Shown: piece after piece, positions 13,230 through 23,200 of the stretch | Numbering within the stretch: the first letter of the stretch is position 1 | Layout of the letters: each line of letters begins with the position of its first letter | DNA from: Talinum fruticosum | Taxonomy: Eukaryota > Streptophyta > Magnoliopsida > Caryophyllales > Talinaceae | Length of the DNA stretch: 64,000 bases | NCBI GenBank assembly: GCA_021018815.1 | Contig: JAITYX010000004.1 | Location: 11,810,001-11,874,000 of the forward strand | Direction: 5' to 3' | Position numbers and translations under genes: made by a program | Notes under the pieces: model-generated | What the model was told of the DNA's origin: nothing | Databases searched by the model: none | The model's input: the letters and a program-made list of their open reading frames with translations, nothing else

Positions 13230-13720
13230 GGTTATATTGATTTCCCCAAAAGAGGATTCAGTCCACATAGAGCTACTAATCAATCAAGGCACTCCAGTCA
13301 TATACTTTGCTTTCAGCTCACACACAACACATGTGTTGGATTTGTTTTACTACGGACTCAACACTCCTGGATCTATGCTGAAATTTTCTCGGGTTCTGTT
13401 CTAGCCAAATCTGGTAGATTGATGTGGCAAAAATGGTATGTAGCTATTTGCACCTGATGGAGTTCCTTTTGCAGTGAGTAGCGAACCATCTTTTCTCCTG
13501 TCTAATATGCCACTCGACGGGGTCTTACCCTAAACCATATAAGGATTTTCTTCCAGACAAAATGTACAAAAGGACGAGAGAAAGAATAGGTGATCACAAT
13601 GGTCACTTGCTTGACGGTTACATAGACCATAGGAATCATCAATTATCAAACCTCTATTGTTCAATAATGTGGATGTAGCAAGTCTACCTTGGCAGGCCAT
13701 CCAAGTACTATTACTTTACT
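13230..13720 (-). mobile_element. Degenerate LINE fragment (zf-RVT region)
   Basis: Read on the minus strand from about 13708, the translation begins WMACQGRLATSTLLNNRG and goes on with a C..C....H.HLFF spacing, the pattern of the reverse-transcriptase zinc-binding domain. A frame change follows, then a segment like the post-zf-RVT linker (EWHIRQEKRW, IWLEQNPRKF). It is an old, 5'- and 3'-truncated LINE relic. The flanks at 12900-13230 and 13720-14190 are AT-rich with no gene. Confidence 0.6.
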
Positions 13721-14195
13721 CGTAAGAAAATTATTGTTCTGCAACATATTATTATTTTTTCGCTATTGACCATTGTAAATTGATACAAATATGTATTTTA
13801 CTTTTTATGAAATAATTGATTTATCTAAGCTATAGAAACATTTTTATAAATATTAAAAATAATTTTCTTTTTTTATAAAAATAAAAAAATTATCAAACAT
13901 GACTACAATACTAAAAAATGCATTTAGCATTACAAACATATAAGTCTCATAATTTAATTTACGTAAAGTTCATAAATAAATAAAATAAAGTATGTTGTTC
14001 TATTTTAATGCATATAACTGATATTTATAAATATTTTATAAGTCATACACAATATTTTACATTTCTTACAGTTACTTATAATTTTTTATAACTCCTTACA
14101 ACTTTATAACCCCTCACAACTAAATTAAACATGTTCTCAAGTTTTAAAAATTTCAATTATAACTATTAATAATTTATTATTCTATAATCCTACTA

Positions 14196-14479
14196 CTCCC
14201 TCTACCCCCACTAATGTTGTCATATATGACTTTTCTTTGTCAAATTTTGCGAGCTTTGAATATAAATTTAATATAAAAATATAAAATTAGTTTAACATTT
14301 TATTTAGCTATAATCAAAAGTAAGAAACATCTCTAAGGAATCTTTTGTTAATATATTTTCTTATGTATTTCATTAAAAAAAAACAACGGTTAAAATTTGT
14401 TATTGAAAAGCACCAAACAAATCAACTATGATACTTCATCCTGTTTTACAATATTAGTCGTTTTCGGATTGTAAGGGAG
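14196..14479. mobile_element. Stowaway-like MITE
   Basis: A 284-bp AT-rich element with a TA at each border (14194-14195 and 14480-14481). The left end is CTCCCTCTACC; the right end read inward is CTCCCTTACAATCC. This matches the CTCCCTC terminus of plant Stowaway (Tc1/mariner) MITEs. It encodes nothing. The stretch from 14482 to about 15480 shows no gene. Confidence 0.55.
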
Positions 14480-15479
14480 TATAAAGAAAATAAAAATTCA
14501 TAACGAAATTTATATTAAAATATCAAGTTGCCCCAATATTTAATAAAAAAGTTGATGAATAAGAAGAGAAAAAATAATTAATAAAAAAATAATTAATAAC
14601 TATTTATTAATATATCATTAAAATTAAAATTATTAAATTATACCAAATTAATAAGACCAAATTTAGGAAATTGTCTTAATATTCAAAACTTCCATCACTA
14701 CCATATTAGTATTATACAGTATGTTAAAGCTTCTAAGACTTAAGTCAAAAAAAAAAAAAAGTAAACTCGTCCTCTTCCTTGTTACTCCCACTCCTCTCTC
14801 CCCTTCTCTCCAGAAAAATGTAACTCCATTTTTAGAGGTTGTCATTGACTTTTTGTCAATGCTAAGTCTCAACCTCCTTTTCTTTTATATTTTATCTACT
14901 ATGTTATCTACAAATAATTATTTTTTCTCATCTCGTGAGAGTCTCTTCATACCCTTTTTTAATGAGTGATACTATCTCGTCACTTTTGAAGCGATTGTAT
15001 TAGTTTTTTTATATTATTGTGGTTGTATGTGGTTAAATTGTTGATTGATTATCCGATTGTTTTGTAATGAGTATCAATTTTTCAAATTCAGACTTCTAAC
15101 AAATAAATGTATTTGACATAAAAACTTATACAAAATATATGAATCTCTTTGTTAGTGGTTGTACGATGAAACAACGATTGAGTGGAATAGGAGTGTTCGT
15201 AAGAGTTTCAATTAATTTTTTCAATCGAGATATTTATTTTATTATTTTAGTTATAAATTTGTTAGAGTTTAATTTTTATTATAAATATCGTATGACTTTC
15301 AATGAAAGTCATCCATTGTTCTATTAAAAAAGCTTCTAATACTTTTTTTAAAGGAATTATTAACAGAATTTTATATTAAACAAAACGAACAGAACATATC
15401 GTATACTCCACAATACGAATACAGAAAATCAGGGGAAAGGGAGAGAGGAATGTCTAGGAGGGTACGATAGCAGTGTGGG

Positions 15480-16655
15480 TGGGTGGGTTGGGGGGGAGAA
15501 TGGTGCACCATAATTATTGAGTTCTGATAATTTCTACATGCTTATGAAGGGGAAGGATTTATTGATTTCTTGGTTGATGGTAAACATACACTTATTGAGC
15601 TATATGAATATAAGATGGCCCTTCTCTTTTATGTATTCTGGCAAATGATAAATTAGGCAGAACTCTTGTGAGAAAGGCTGTCTAATTTTACCCTTTTCTT
15701 ATATATATATATATTGATAAACATACACTTACTAGTAAATTTATTGATTTCTTGGTTGATTGGTAAGTTAGTGTCACTTAAAAGTGATGCTAATTGGGAC
15801 AAGTTCATGAATAACTTTGCATAATGTAACGTGTGATTAGTAAGCCAGACAGTTTGAAAGCATTGCATCTAACCGATAAAAGTGCTTAAAACCTTTCAAT
15901 AAAAACAACATACAAGATAATATCTCCGACGAAATAGTTACAAAATTGACACATAATATTGAGTTATATATTGAATGTTCTCGGATGTTTTCTTCAAAGT
16001 AATTGTAAAAGTGGTTAACAATTTGTAGAAAGTTATAAAATAGCGCGAGTATTTTAGGAATTATGTTTTTGCCTTTACATTTTAGGGTGGTTATACATAC
16101 TGTACGATTCAGGATTTTTAACTGGTTAATGTAACTTAAAAGTGATGCTAAGTAGGTCATGATCACTAATGACTTGCACAATGTAATGTGTGATTAGTAA
16201 GTTAGTGTGGTTTAAAAGTATGCTATCTTGGAAAGTGGTTTAAATTTAAGTTATTTTTAAATGAAAAACAAACTATGTAACGTCTCTTACGAGATGGTTA
16301 TAGAAACTGGCATGCAATGTTAAACTACACATTGAATGTTATTGGACATTTCCTTCAAATCAGTTGTTAAATGTGGTTAGTAATTTGTGGAATGTTACAA
16401 ACTGATATGAGTGTTTTCGGGATCGATGTTTCCGTTGGATATTTCAGGGATAGTTACACATATGTTGTGAGAATACATGATTCTTGATTGATTAACAAGT
16501 TCAAGATTTAAAACCGATGCAAACTAAATCGGGCGTAGCCCCTCTTAAAACACAAAAAAAAAAAAAAAAAATTTTTGATGCAAACTAAGTTGACATCGTT
16601 AATGGCTTTACATAATGTAATGCAATTATTAGTAACCTTGTGTGATTTCAAACTA
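15480..16655. repeat. Diverged tandem array of about 356-bp units
   Basis: The block aatgtaaYgtgtgattagtaa recurs at about 15824 and 16180 (356 bp apart), and a third, more diverged form is at 16614. Between them other blocks align in order (TTGAATGTT..TCGGA; AAAGTGATGCTAA; GGTTAnnAATTTGT). The third spacing is 434 bp, partly because of the 49-bp retroposon at 16528-16576. No coding potential is evident. The left limit is uncertain. Confidence 0.55.
16528..16576 (+). mobile_element. Tiny 3'-end retroposon fragment with 12-bp target duplication
   Basis: A 49-bp insert, atcgggcgtagcccctctta then an A-run of about 17, lies between two copies of gatgcaaactaa (16516-16527 and 16577-16588). It interrupts the third unit of the tandem array exactly where the other units are continuous. 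The A-run and target duplication fit an extremely 5'-truncated LINE or SINE insertion. The few T bases after the A-run are unexplained. Confidence 0.55.
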
Positions 16656-16663
16656 TTGCTAAC

Positions 16664-17474
16664 ATTTTTTTTTTGGATGCAAAAGGGGAGGGGTGATGGT
16701 ATTATTCGGACGATAAAAACAAATCGGAATCCATCACCGCCGGATCCAATATGTGATCCGGGCCAACTCCGTGCCATACCCTAACAGAAGGGTCGAAGGG
16801 TCGAAGATGGGCTAACCGATACGCCACACGATTTCCCTCCCTTTTAACAAACTCGAACGAGATAAAATCAAAGGAAGAACAAAGCTGTAAAATATCATCG
16901 ATAATCAACCCAATGCTTGGATGACAATGTAGTCTTCCTGTTAATCTTCGCAACGAGGGATAGACAATCCCCTTCGAAAACCACATTCCCGAAGCCCCCT
17001 TTAATAACTTCCTGGATACCAAATCGGAGAGCTCGGGCTTCTTTAATTTCCGGCCCTAGGAAGCCCGACCCTTGTTGTACCCCGGAGAGAAGAACATTAC
17101 CACTGCTGTCACGCACAACCTGAGCCCACGTATGCCCCCACTCTCCCAACTTGGCTGCGTCTACGTTGGCTTTGAACATTCCCGCATTTGGTGGTTTCCA
17201 CACTCTTTGCTGTCCATGACGATCAATTCCAATTTTTGACTCGTTGCTCTCTGTAGCCATTTAACGGACCCGTAGCTCAATCTGCAATTCCACCTGGTTG
17301 AATCCTTTTGTTACCAAACAAGCACCTTATTACGAGCATACCGGACTCCCTACGTAACAGCGGCGAATTCCTCCCACTCTTTCTCACCAAGTATGTATTT
17401 GGTTTTTTTGAAGATGTCCCTCATTTTCAGGTTCCTGATCCGACTTAAAATATGAATAAACCGACTTCCTTCCC
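16664..17474 (-). mobile_element. 5'-truncated LINE fragment with RNase H-like domain
   Basis: On the minus strand the fragment starts in the linker before RNase H (GVRYARNKVLV near 17330) and continues into an RNase H-like domain: WKPPNAGMFKANVDAA near 17190, EARALRFGIQEV, VVFEGDCLSLVAKINR. A one-base frame change near 16920 separates the C-terminal helix (SFDFISFEFVKREGNRVAY). It ends in a poly(A) tail, seen as a T-run at 16665-16674. The 9-mer attgctaac flanks it at 16655-16663 and 17475-17483, a plausible short target duplication. Confidence 0.72.
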
Positions 17475-17497
17475 ATTGCTAACTTATGAAGTAATAC

Positions 17498-17708
17498 TCG
17501 TAACAACCCGACCCTAAACCACATTGTTTATTTAATTAATTCATTAATCATAAGATTTATATGATTGAGCGCGTGCACTTCAATTCGACATTTTATATTT
17601 AAAGTTCTTATACATGCATTATGCCGTTAAGGCAACGAAGTGGCCCTAATAAAAATCTCATAATAAAGTTATAATTTGTGAACGTCATTATTAAAATAAA
17701 ATTTAAAA

Positions 17709-17747
<39 letters not shown>

Positions 17748-20174
17748 AGTAAAAATAAAATAAATAAGCCAGATTTTTAGAAAAATCCGGACATAGAATA
17801 ATCTGGAAAAAAAAAAAAAAAAAAAAAAAAAAGAAGAGAGGCGGTTAAGACTAATTAATCGGGCAAGCTCGGTTAAATTTTCATTTGCTTCACTCCCCTG
17901 CTTCCCCTGCTCCTCCCTCTTCCCCTGCTCCTCCCTTTCCCCGCTTCCTCTTTCGCGCGGCACTTCTCCGGCCAGGCACAGTGGCGACGCCGGCGGGAGA
18001 CCGGCGCCGGTCGTCCCCGTCCCTCTCTGTCTCGCTTCCTCCCTTCCTCACGCTCTCGCCGTCGCTCTCTGCCTCCCGCTAGGCGCTGCGAGGCTTCACT
18101 GCCGCGGCCACCTGACGGCCAACCACTAGCCGGAGTTCATCGCCACCTCTGCCGGGCGGTTGCCGGTGCGGTTGCCGACCACCATCACCTCTGCTCGTCC
18201 TCCTCAACTTCTCCTCTCCGAATCGAAGGTAAATATGCTAAACCCTAAAATTATCAAGTTCCGATTTATTTAGGCAGTTGTAACTATAAATTGAAGCATA
18301 TGACTTAGAAGTATGTGTTGAGGGAATTTGAAGATTGATTTGAGAAATTCGATTTGGTGTGGATGGTGGAGTTGTGCCTTTGATGGATTGATTATGTATA
18401 AATGCGAAGGAATGAAACCGTTATTGAGAAATTATAATGTAGAGAACGAAATTAGGGATGTTTAGTTATTTAATTGAGTATTGGATGAATTCCGAGATTT
18501 TGGAGAATGATCGTATTGAGCAAACGTAGGGCGAGTATATGAATAGGTCGAATCGGCTAATGTGTAACTGCAGAAATTCGAGAAAATAGCTCAAATGTCA
18601 AGCATGCGTAGTTGTGATTGCGAATGTGAGTTGTGGGGAAGTAATGCCCCGACCTTAAGTTGATATATGTATGAATTGGGAGCAACATGGTTAATTGTGA
18701 AGCCTCCACGTAGAAAGGCATTGGTAGGTTGAGTAATCGCTTAGTTATGGGTTTGAACTCGATGAAGTGAGAAATAAAGAAATTACGTTAGGAATAAGGG
18801 TCGAAGATAAGTTAGCCTTAGATAATTAATCGAATTAGTTGCATCTAATTATAACGATAACAACGGCAATAATAATAACAATATTAACTATGAAGTGTTA
18901 GGTACTTGTATACCTGCATAAGTATATATATATACATGTATATGCGTAAATTCATTTCTTAATTTGAGTTCGTAATGCATTACATCGTGTACATATCATT
19001 GCTTACTCTAGTCGACTACTTTATCAAGTACGTACTCAATAATGGTCTAAACGGAATTAGTGCGAGGGAGTTGAGTAACAAAAACCTTAACTCAATCGAT
19101 TACATAACAAATAAAGAAAATAAATCAAAGTACCATCGATTATACGAATTTAAGTATTAAAACTCAAGAAAAACCTTATTAACAAGGGAAATCTATTTGA
19201 AACGTAACCGAGGCCACTTCGATTGCTGGAAAGTTAGTAACTTAAATTTTCATAAAGAGGGGAGAAGGCAAACATCCTCAGCTCGAGTACGTTCATTGCT
19301 CGTACCTTGCGAAAACTCACATGTTTCATCAAATCTCAACATTTCTCATATATACAACTAATAATGAATCATTTGCAAATCAAGTTTTGCCACCTAATCA
19401 AGTGGTCCCCGCCCAATTATCAATTATCGTGGCTTATGCCCATCAATTATCAATAATCGTGGCTTATGCCCAACCCGCGCGGCTTCAACTCGGGTTCTCG
19501 GTCGGCCCGGGAGGTGTGCACCTTACTAAGATCGTATCAATTATCAAGGGGCTCCACTTTCGGATAATAACCGGCAAGCAAGTTTTAATTATATTCTCTC
19601 CCCTGTTTTCAAACTAAAATGAATTGAAATGCGCGCGCTCAATCAATGTGTTTCAAATCCATTTAACTCGTGCGAGAATGTTCGTACCGAGTTTCGACTC
19701 ATTCTTTAAATTATTTTGATGTTTTTGTTTTTAGGAAAGGCATCCGTTAATGACCCTTCGCCTAAGAAGCCTGGTGGGAGCAAGACATAGCCGGATATTT
19801 CATTGCCATTGTCCCGTGATGGGTTAGATGCCCCCGTTGATGCTCAACCTCACTAATTTTGGGTTTGATTTTCGGTTGTAGCTAGACATGGCGTAATTCC
19901 TTTTGTAATGGCCACTAATGTCGGTAAATATGTACTAGAACCTGCTCGTGGGGTTGATTTACTTAAGTAATCAGCATGACACTCGCAACGTAACATCTAA
20001 CGTTACCCAAACTTACCGAAGCCTAGCCGATGGACACTAGTTATTATGGTATTTCAATCTAGCCTTGTCCTCTTGTTAGGGCGGCGGTAACGCCTTCGAC
20101 GTTAATTTCCGCTGCGACCCGACCTAATGTTCTTGAGTTAGATAATTATTAAGGGATGGTAACTGGGGCGTTAC
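17498..20174 (+). repeat. 5' LTR of the gypsy element
   Basis: Begins tcgtaacaaccc and ends gggcgttac, the ends of a TGTAAC...GTTACA LTR with apparent errors at both termini. It contains an (AAT)n microsatellite (about 17709-17745), a poly(A) run (about 17809-17832), a GC-rich pyrimidine block (17890-18220), a TATA-like run (18921-18936) and a 30-bp tandem duplication of a TATCGTGGCTTATGCCC-containing unit (19414-19471). No conserved gene is encoded. Confidence 0.93.
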
Positions 20175-20175
20175 G

Positions 20176-20196
20176 GTTGTGGTATCGAGCCAGGTT
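20176..20196 (+). promoter_or_regulatory. Primer binding site (initiator tRNA-Met)
   Basis: Just inside the 5' LTR, TGGTATCGAGCCAGGTTT matches the 3' end complement of plant initiator tRNA-Met, except that a CAG is read as CG. It would prime minus-strand cDNA synthesis. From 20197 to 20853 the leader has no gene; it holds an imperfect direct repeat around cgtgtggc-gttgag (20455-20503). Confidence 0.75.
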
Positions 20197-20853
20197 TAGA
20201 AATCACTCGTGAGCAATGGGATCCTAAGGTGTCGTGGTTTGACCTTTAGGAAGATTACGTGGCTATTATTTATTCAAATTGTCATTTTAGGACTTGTGGA
20301 TGTAGTATAGTTAATATTGGATTGACTTAAGTCGCCGACATGCTTATCCTATGCTTTTAAGCTTTGCAGCTTGTAATTGAGTTCATATAATTTGTTTCGG
20401 ATGCATTATGGATTATTTATGTTGTTTCCAACTCTAATGTATATTGGTTGGGCTCCGCGTGTGGCCGTTGAGTTGTGTACTCCGAGCGTGTGGCTCGTTG
20501 AGTGATATTGTGTTTTTATGCAGGATTTTAAGGCCGTGAGTTTAGGGAATAGACCATATTACAAACAAAACTCTGCCGAAATTTTTAGAAAAATATCGAA
20601 CTCTTTTAGAAAATTTCCTTTATTACCTTTAAGTTGGAATTAGAAAGCAAAACCGACGCTCGAATAAGCCTTGGGTCTTCCTTTAATAGGGAAATTTTCA
20701 ACCGATGGAGGTTTCGGAGATTGATAAACTAACATATAGGATTTTAAAGTGACGCGATTTGATGTTGTGGACAATTATATGATTATCGATTATGTTATTT
20801 ATTGAAGATCTATAAACCCCGATTGGTTCGGATGATTTTCTTTGCTTGTGTAG

Positions 20854-21552
20854 ATGAATCATGCAGGAGCTCCTTTGGATCCCTATGCTGTCTACATGCT
20901 GCCGAGCACCCTCGTGGCTGCACACATATCTCATCTTTACGCTAGCATGCTAGAACATATGCAGGACCCTTTATCGGAATTTCACAGTTCACTTGTGCGA
21001 GCACGTCGGCCTCGTGGTCCCCGCCACCCGTAGCCCCGTGGGATGAGTTTAGGTCTCGATATCATGACTTCATGGTGACGGGGGACCCCGGAGCCGACAC
21101 AGCCTAGGTTTCAAATACGGGGATTTGGGCCACCATTACCAATGAACTCCTAGTTAGGGAGAATCTGGAGCATAGGGGGTTAATTACGAGACATTACGCT
21201 TTTCTTTCCCCTATCGCACGACCCATCACCTCCTCCTTCACCCGAGCCTCGTAGAGGGATCACCATCACCCCCACTCGCACCTGGTCCCCAGCAGCCACC
21301 CGCTTTCCCTCCGCAGTCGATTCTCGAGGATAGCCCGGAAGTTGAGCCCATGCACGATCCATGTGACGGCCCCGAGGGTTATGGGGAGTTCATGTTGTTA
21401 TAAACATACCGCAGTCGCCCGAGCTTGTCATATTGAGCTCGGACGAGGAGGCTGATGTGGAAGAGGACCCCGAGATACAAGAGTATGGGAGCGGCGGAGA
21501 GGAGCAAGATGAAGTAGAGTTGATTTATATCGCTTCGAGTCGAAGCCGATGA
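20854..21552 (+). CDS. Extra ORF upstream of gag, disrupted as read; acidic C-terminus with SUMO-interaction-like motif
   Basis: The ATG at 20854 opens a 59-codon frame (MNHAGAPLDPYAVYMLPSTL...). Reading continues in other frames with similar codon quality: a Pro-rich segment (about 21200-21390, SPSPPLAPGPQQPPAFPPQ) and an acidic tail (about 21408-21552) starting IPQSPELVILSSDEEADVEED, stop at 21550-21552. VILSSDEE fits a hydrophobic core followed by Ser/acidic residues, as in SUMO-interaction motifs. I do not recognise the protein family. It lies between the primer binding site and gag, where some plant retrotransposons carry an additional ORF. The breaks may be consensus errors. Function is unknown. 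Confidence 0.45.
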
Positions 21553-22046
21553 AGATCGTGGAAACCTTGACCATGGCCCCGCACAGGGTCATTAGTATTA
21601 TGTGACTCGTTGTCTTGCTTTGTTGGAAACTTGTGCATATAGGGCGCTTAGCCTAGGATTGGCGTAATTTTGGATATGTTTGTGTAAATGATGTATGTAC
21701 CTATGGCAGGCCAACCAACCTAACTTAAACAAAGTGGTGTCGCCTAATTTTGGGGTTACCGAGCGACTTCGATCGTGGCTAACTATGACCTCTTTTGTAT
21801 AGAAGGAGGGACAAGAAAGGGAGAGAAAAGTACAAAACTTAATCTATGGTGGATGTTGCGGGGTGAAACCTAACATGTAATTTTGATGTCTGTTTGTGTA
21901 TGTAAGTGCAATGAGAATAGTTTTAACTAAATGATGTGATGTTTTGAGTAGGTAACATTTTGTTTTGAAGGAAAAACATGTATATATATATATATGTACA
22001 TATATGTGGACATTATTAAGCAAATTTGTATTTATGTGATTCAAGC

Positions 22047-23200
22047 ATGTCCGAGGCGAAAGTAACAACATCACTCGGAATGTGGCGGCACACGTGGGCA
22101 ACGATCAAGGTAGTAAAGACCCAAGCATTAGAAACTCCTCCCAACCCACAAGCAAAGCCGTGGTGAGACCCAACTCGTGTCCTCGGGGGTTCCACCGACC
22201 CTAATGACCCGCACTCATCTGGAGAAATTTAGTAACAGAGTTAATGAAAAGGATCCCCCTACGCCTGTTGAATCCACTTCTAAGCCCGACAAGTTAGTCG
22301 ATAGAGTTGCTCGACGCAATCCTAAGACTTACGACGGGAAAGTCGAACCAGTGGAGTTAGAAGAATGGATTAGAGAGATGGAAAAGATATTTACAGTCGT
22401 TGAGGTCCCCGAAGAAAAAAGGGTCAATATAGGGACTTATTACCCGACCGGTGAAGCGGATATTTGGTGGAGTACAACGAAAAACAAATTTCAAGGTTGT
22501 GAGTTGACTTGGGAGAAATTTCTAGAAGAGCCGAGAGCAAAGTTCTACCCAACCTCAGTCCGACGTCGAAAGAAAAAGAGTTTCGGAGCCGAGAATGAAT
22601 AATAACATGACAAGTGACGCAAGTATGCGAGTCAATTCATGAAGCTATCTAGATTTGCCCCGGATTTTGTAGCTACCGAAAGAATGAAGATGTTAAGATT
22701 CGAGGAAGGCTTGGCCCACTATATTCGACATCGACTTGCTGGTCAACCTATCAAAGATTATCAAGAACCGTATGAGAGAGCCGCCGAGGTCGAGCGAGTT
22801 AAGAGCGAATTAAGGGCCTTCAACCCCGGGAACCCGAAGAGGAAATGGGACAATACAAGTGAGGGTATAGCTCCAAAGAAACCTCGCTATCGGCTTAAGC
22901 AAGAGTCGCACCGTAGCTACCCCGGACCTTGTGGCAAGTGCGGCCGGACTAACCATATCACATCGATTGTCGAGTCGGTACCAATAAGTGTGTTTGGTGC
23001 GGTAGCCCCGAACATCTAGTAACCGCTTGCCCAAGAAGGCGAAAAGTCTGTAGAAAAGGGAGCTGCGACGCCCCGATGCCGCCACGTCGTGGACCTGCTC
23101 CACCTCCAAAACCAGTGACCGTAGGGCGAGCATACGTGATGAACAGGAAGGAAGCGGCTGCCTCGGGAACAGCTTGTTACTCGGTACACTCTTTCTAAAC
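22047..23200 (+). CDS. gag polyprotein (frameshifted as read)
   Basis: The start is uncertain: an ATG at 22047 leads a hydrophilic segment, and a clean frame runs 22177-22602. That frame holds the retrotransposon gag domain (RNPKTYDGKVEPVELEEWI, then a WW-containing capsid segment near 22470). A second frame (22639-23019) continues the capsid (QFMKLSRFAPDF, EGLAHYIRHRLAG) into a CCHC zinc knuckle (CGKCGRTNH near 22930-22960). A second cysteine cluster follows in a shifted frame. The breaks lie near 22575-22625 and at 22974. Gag forms the cytoplasmic particle that packages element RNA. Confidence 0.8.

Noticed and set aside
17885..18082. Proline/serine-rich frame in the LTR
   Set aside because: It follows from the pyrimidine-rich, low-complexity block and its frame is not kept in the opposite LTR.
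18975..19160. 61-codon frame present in both LTRs (also at 28118-28303)
   Set aside because: The LTRs are duplicates by origin, so sharing is expected. Composition is AT-driven and no domain is visible.
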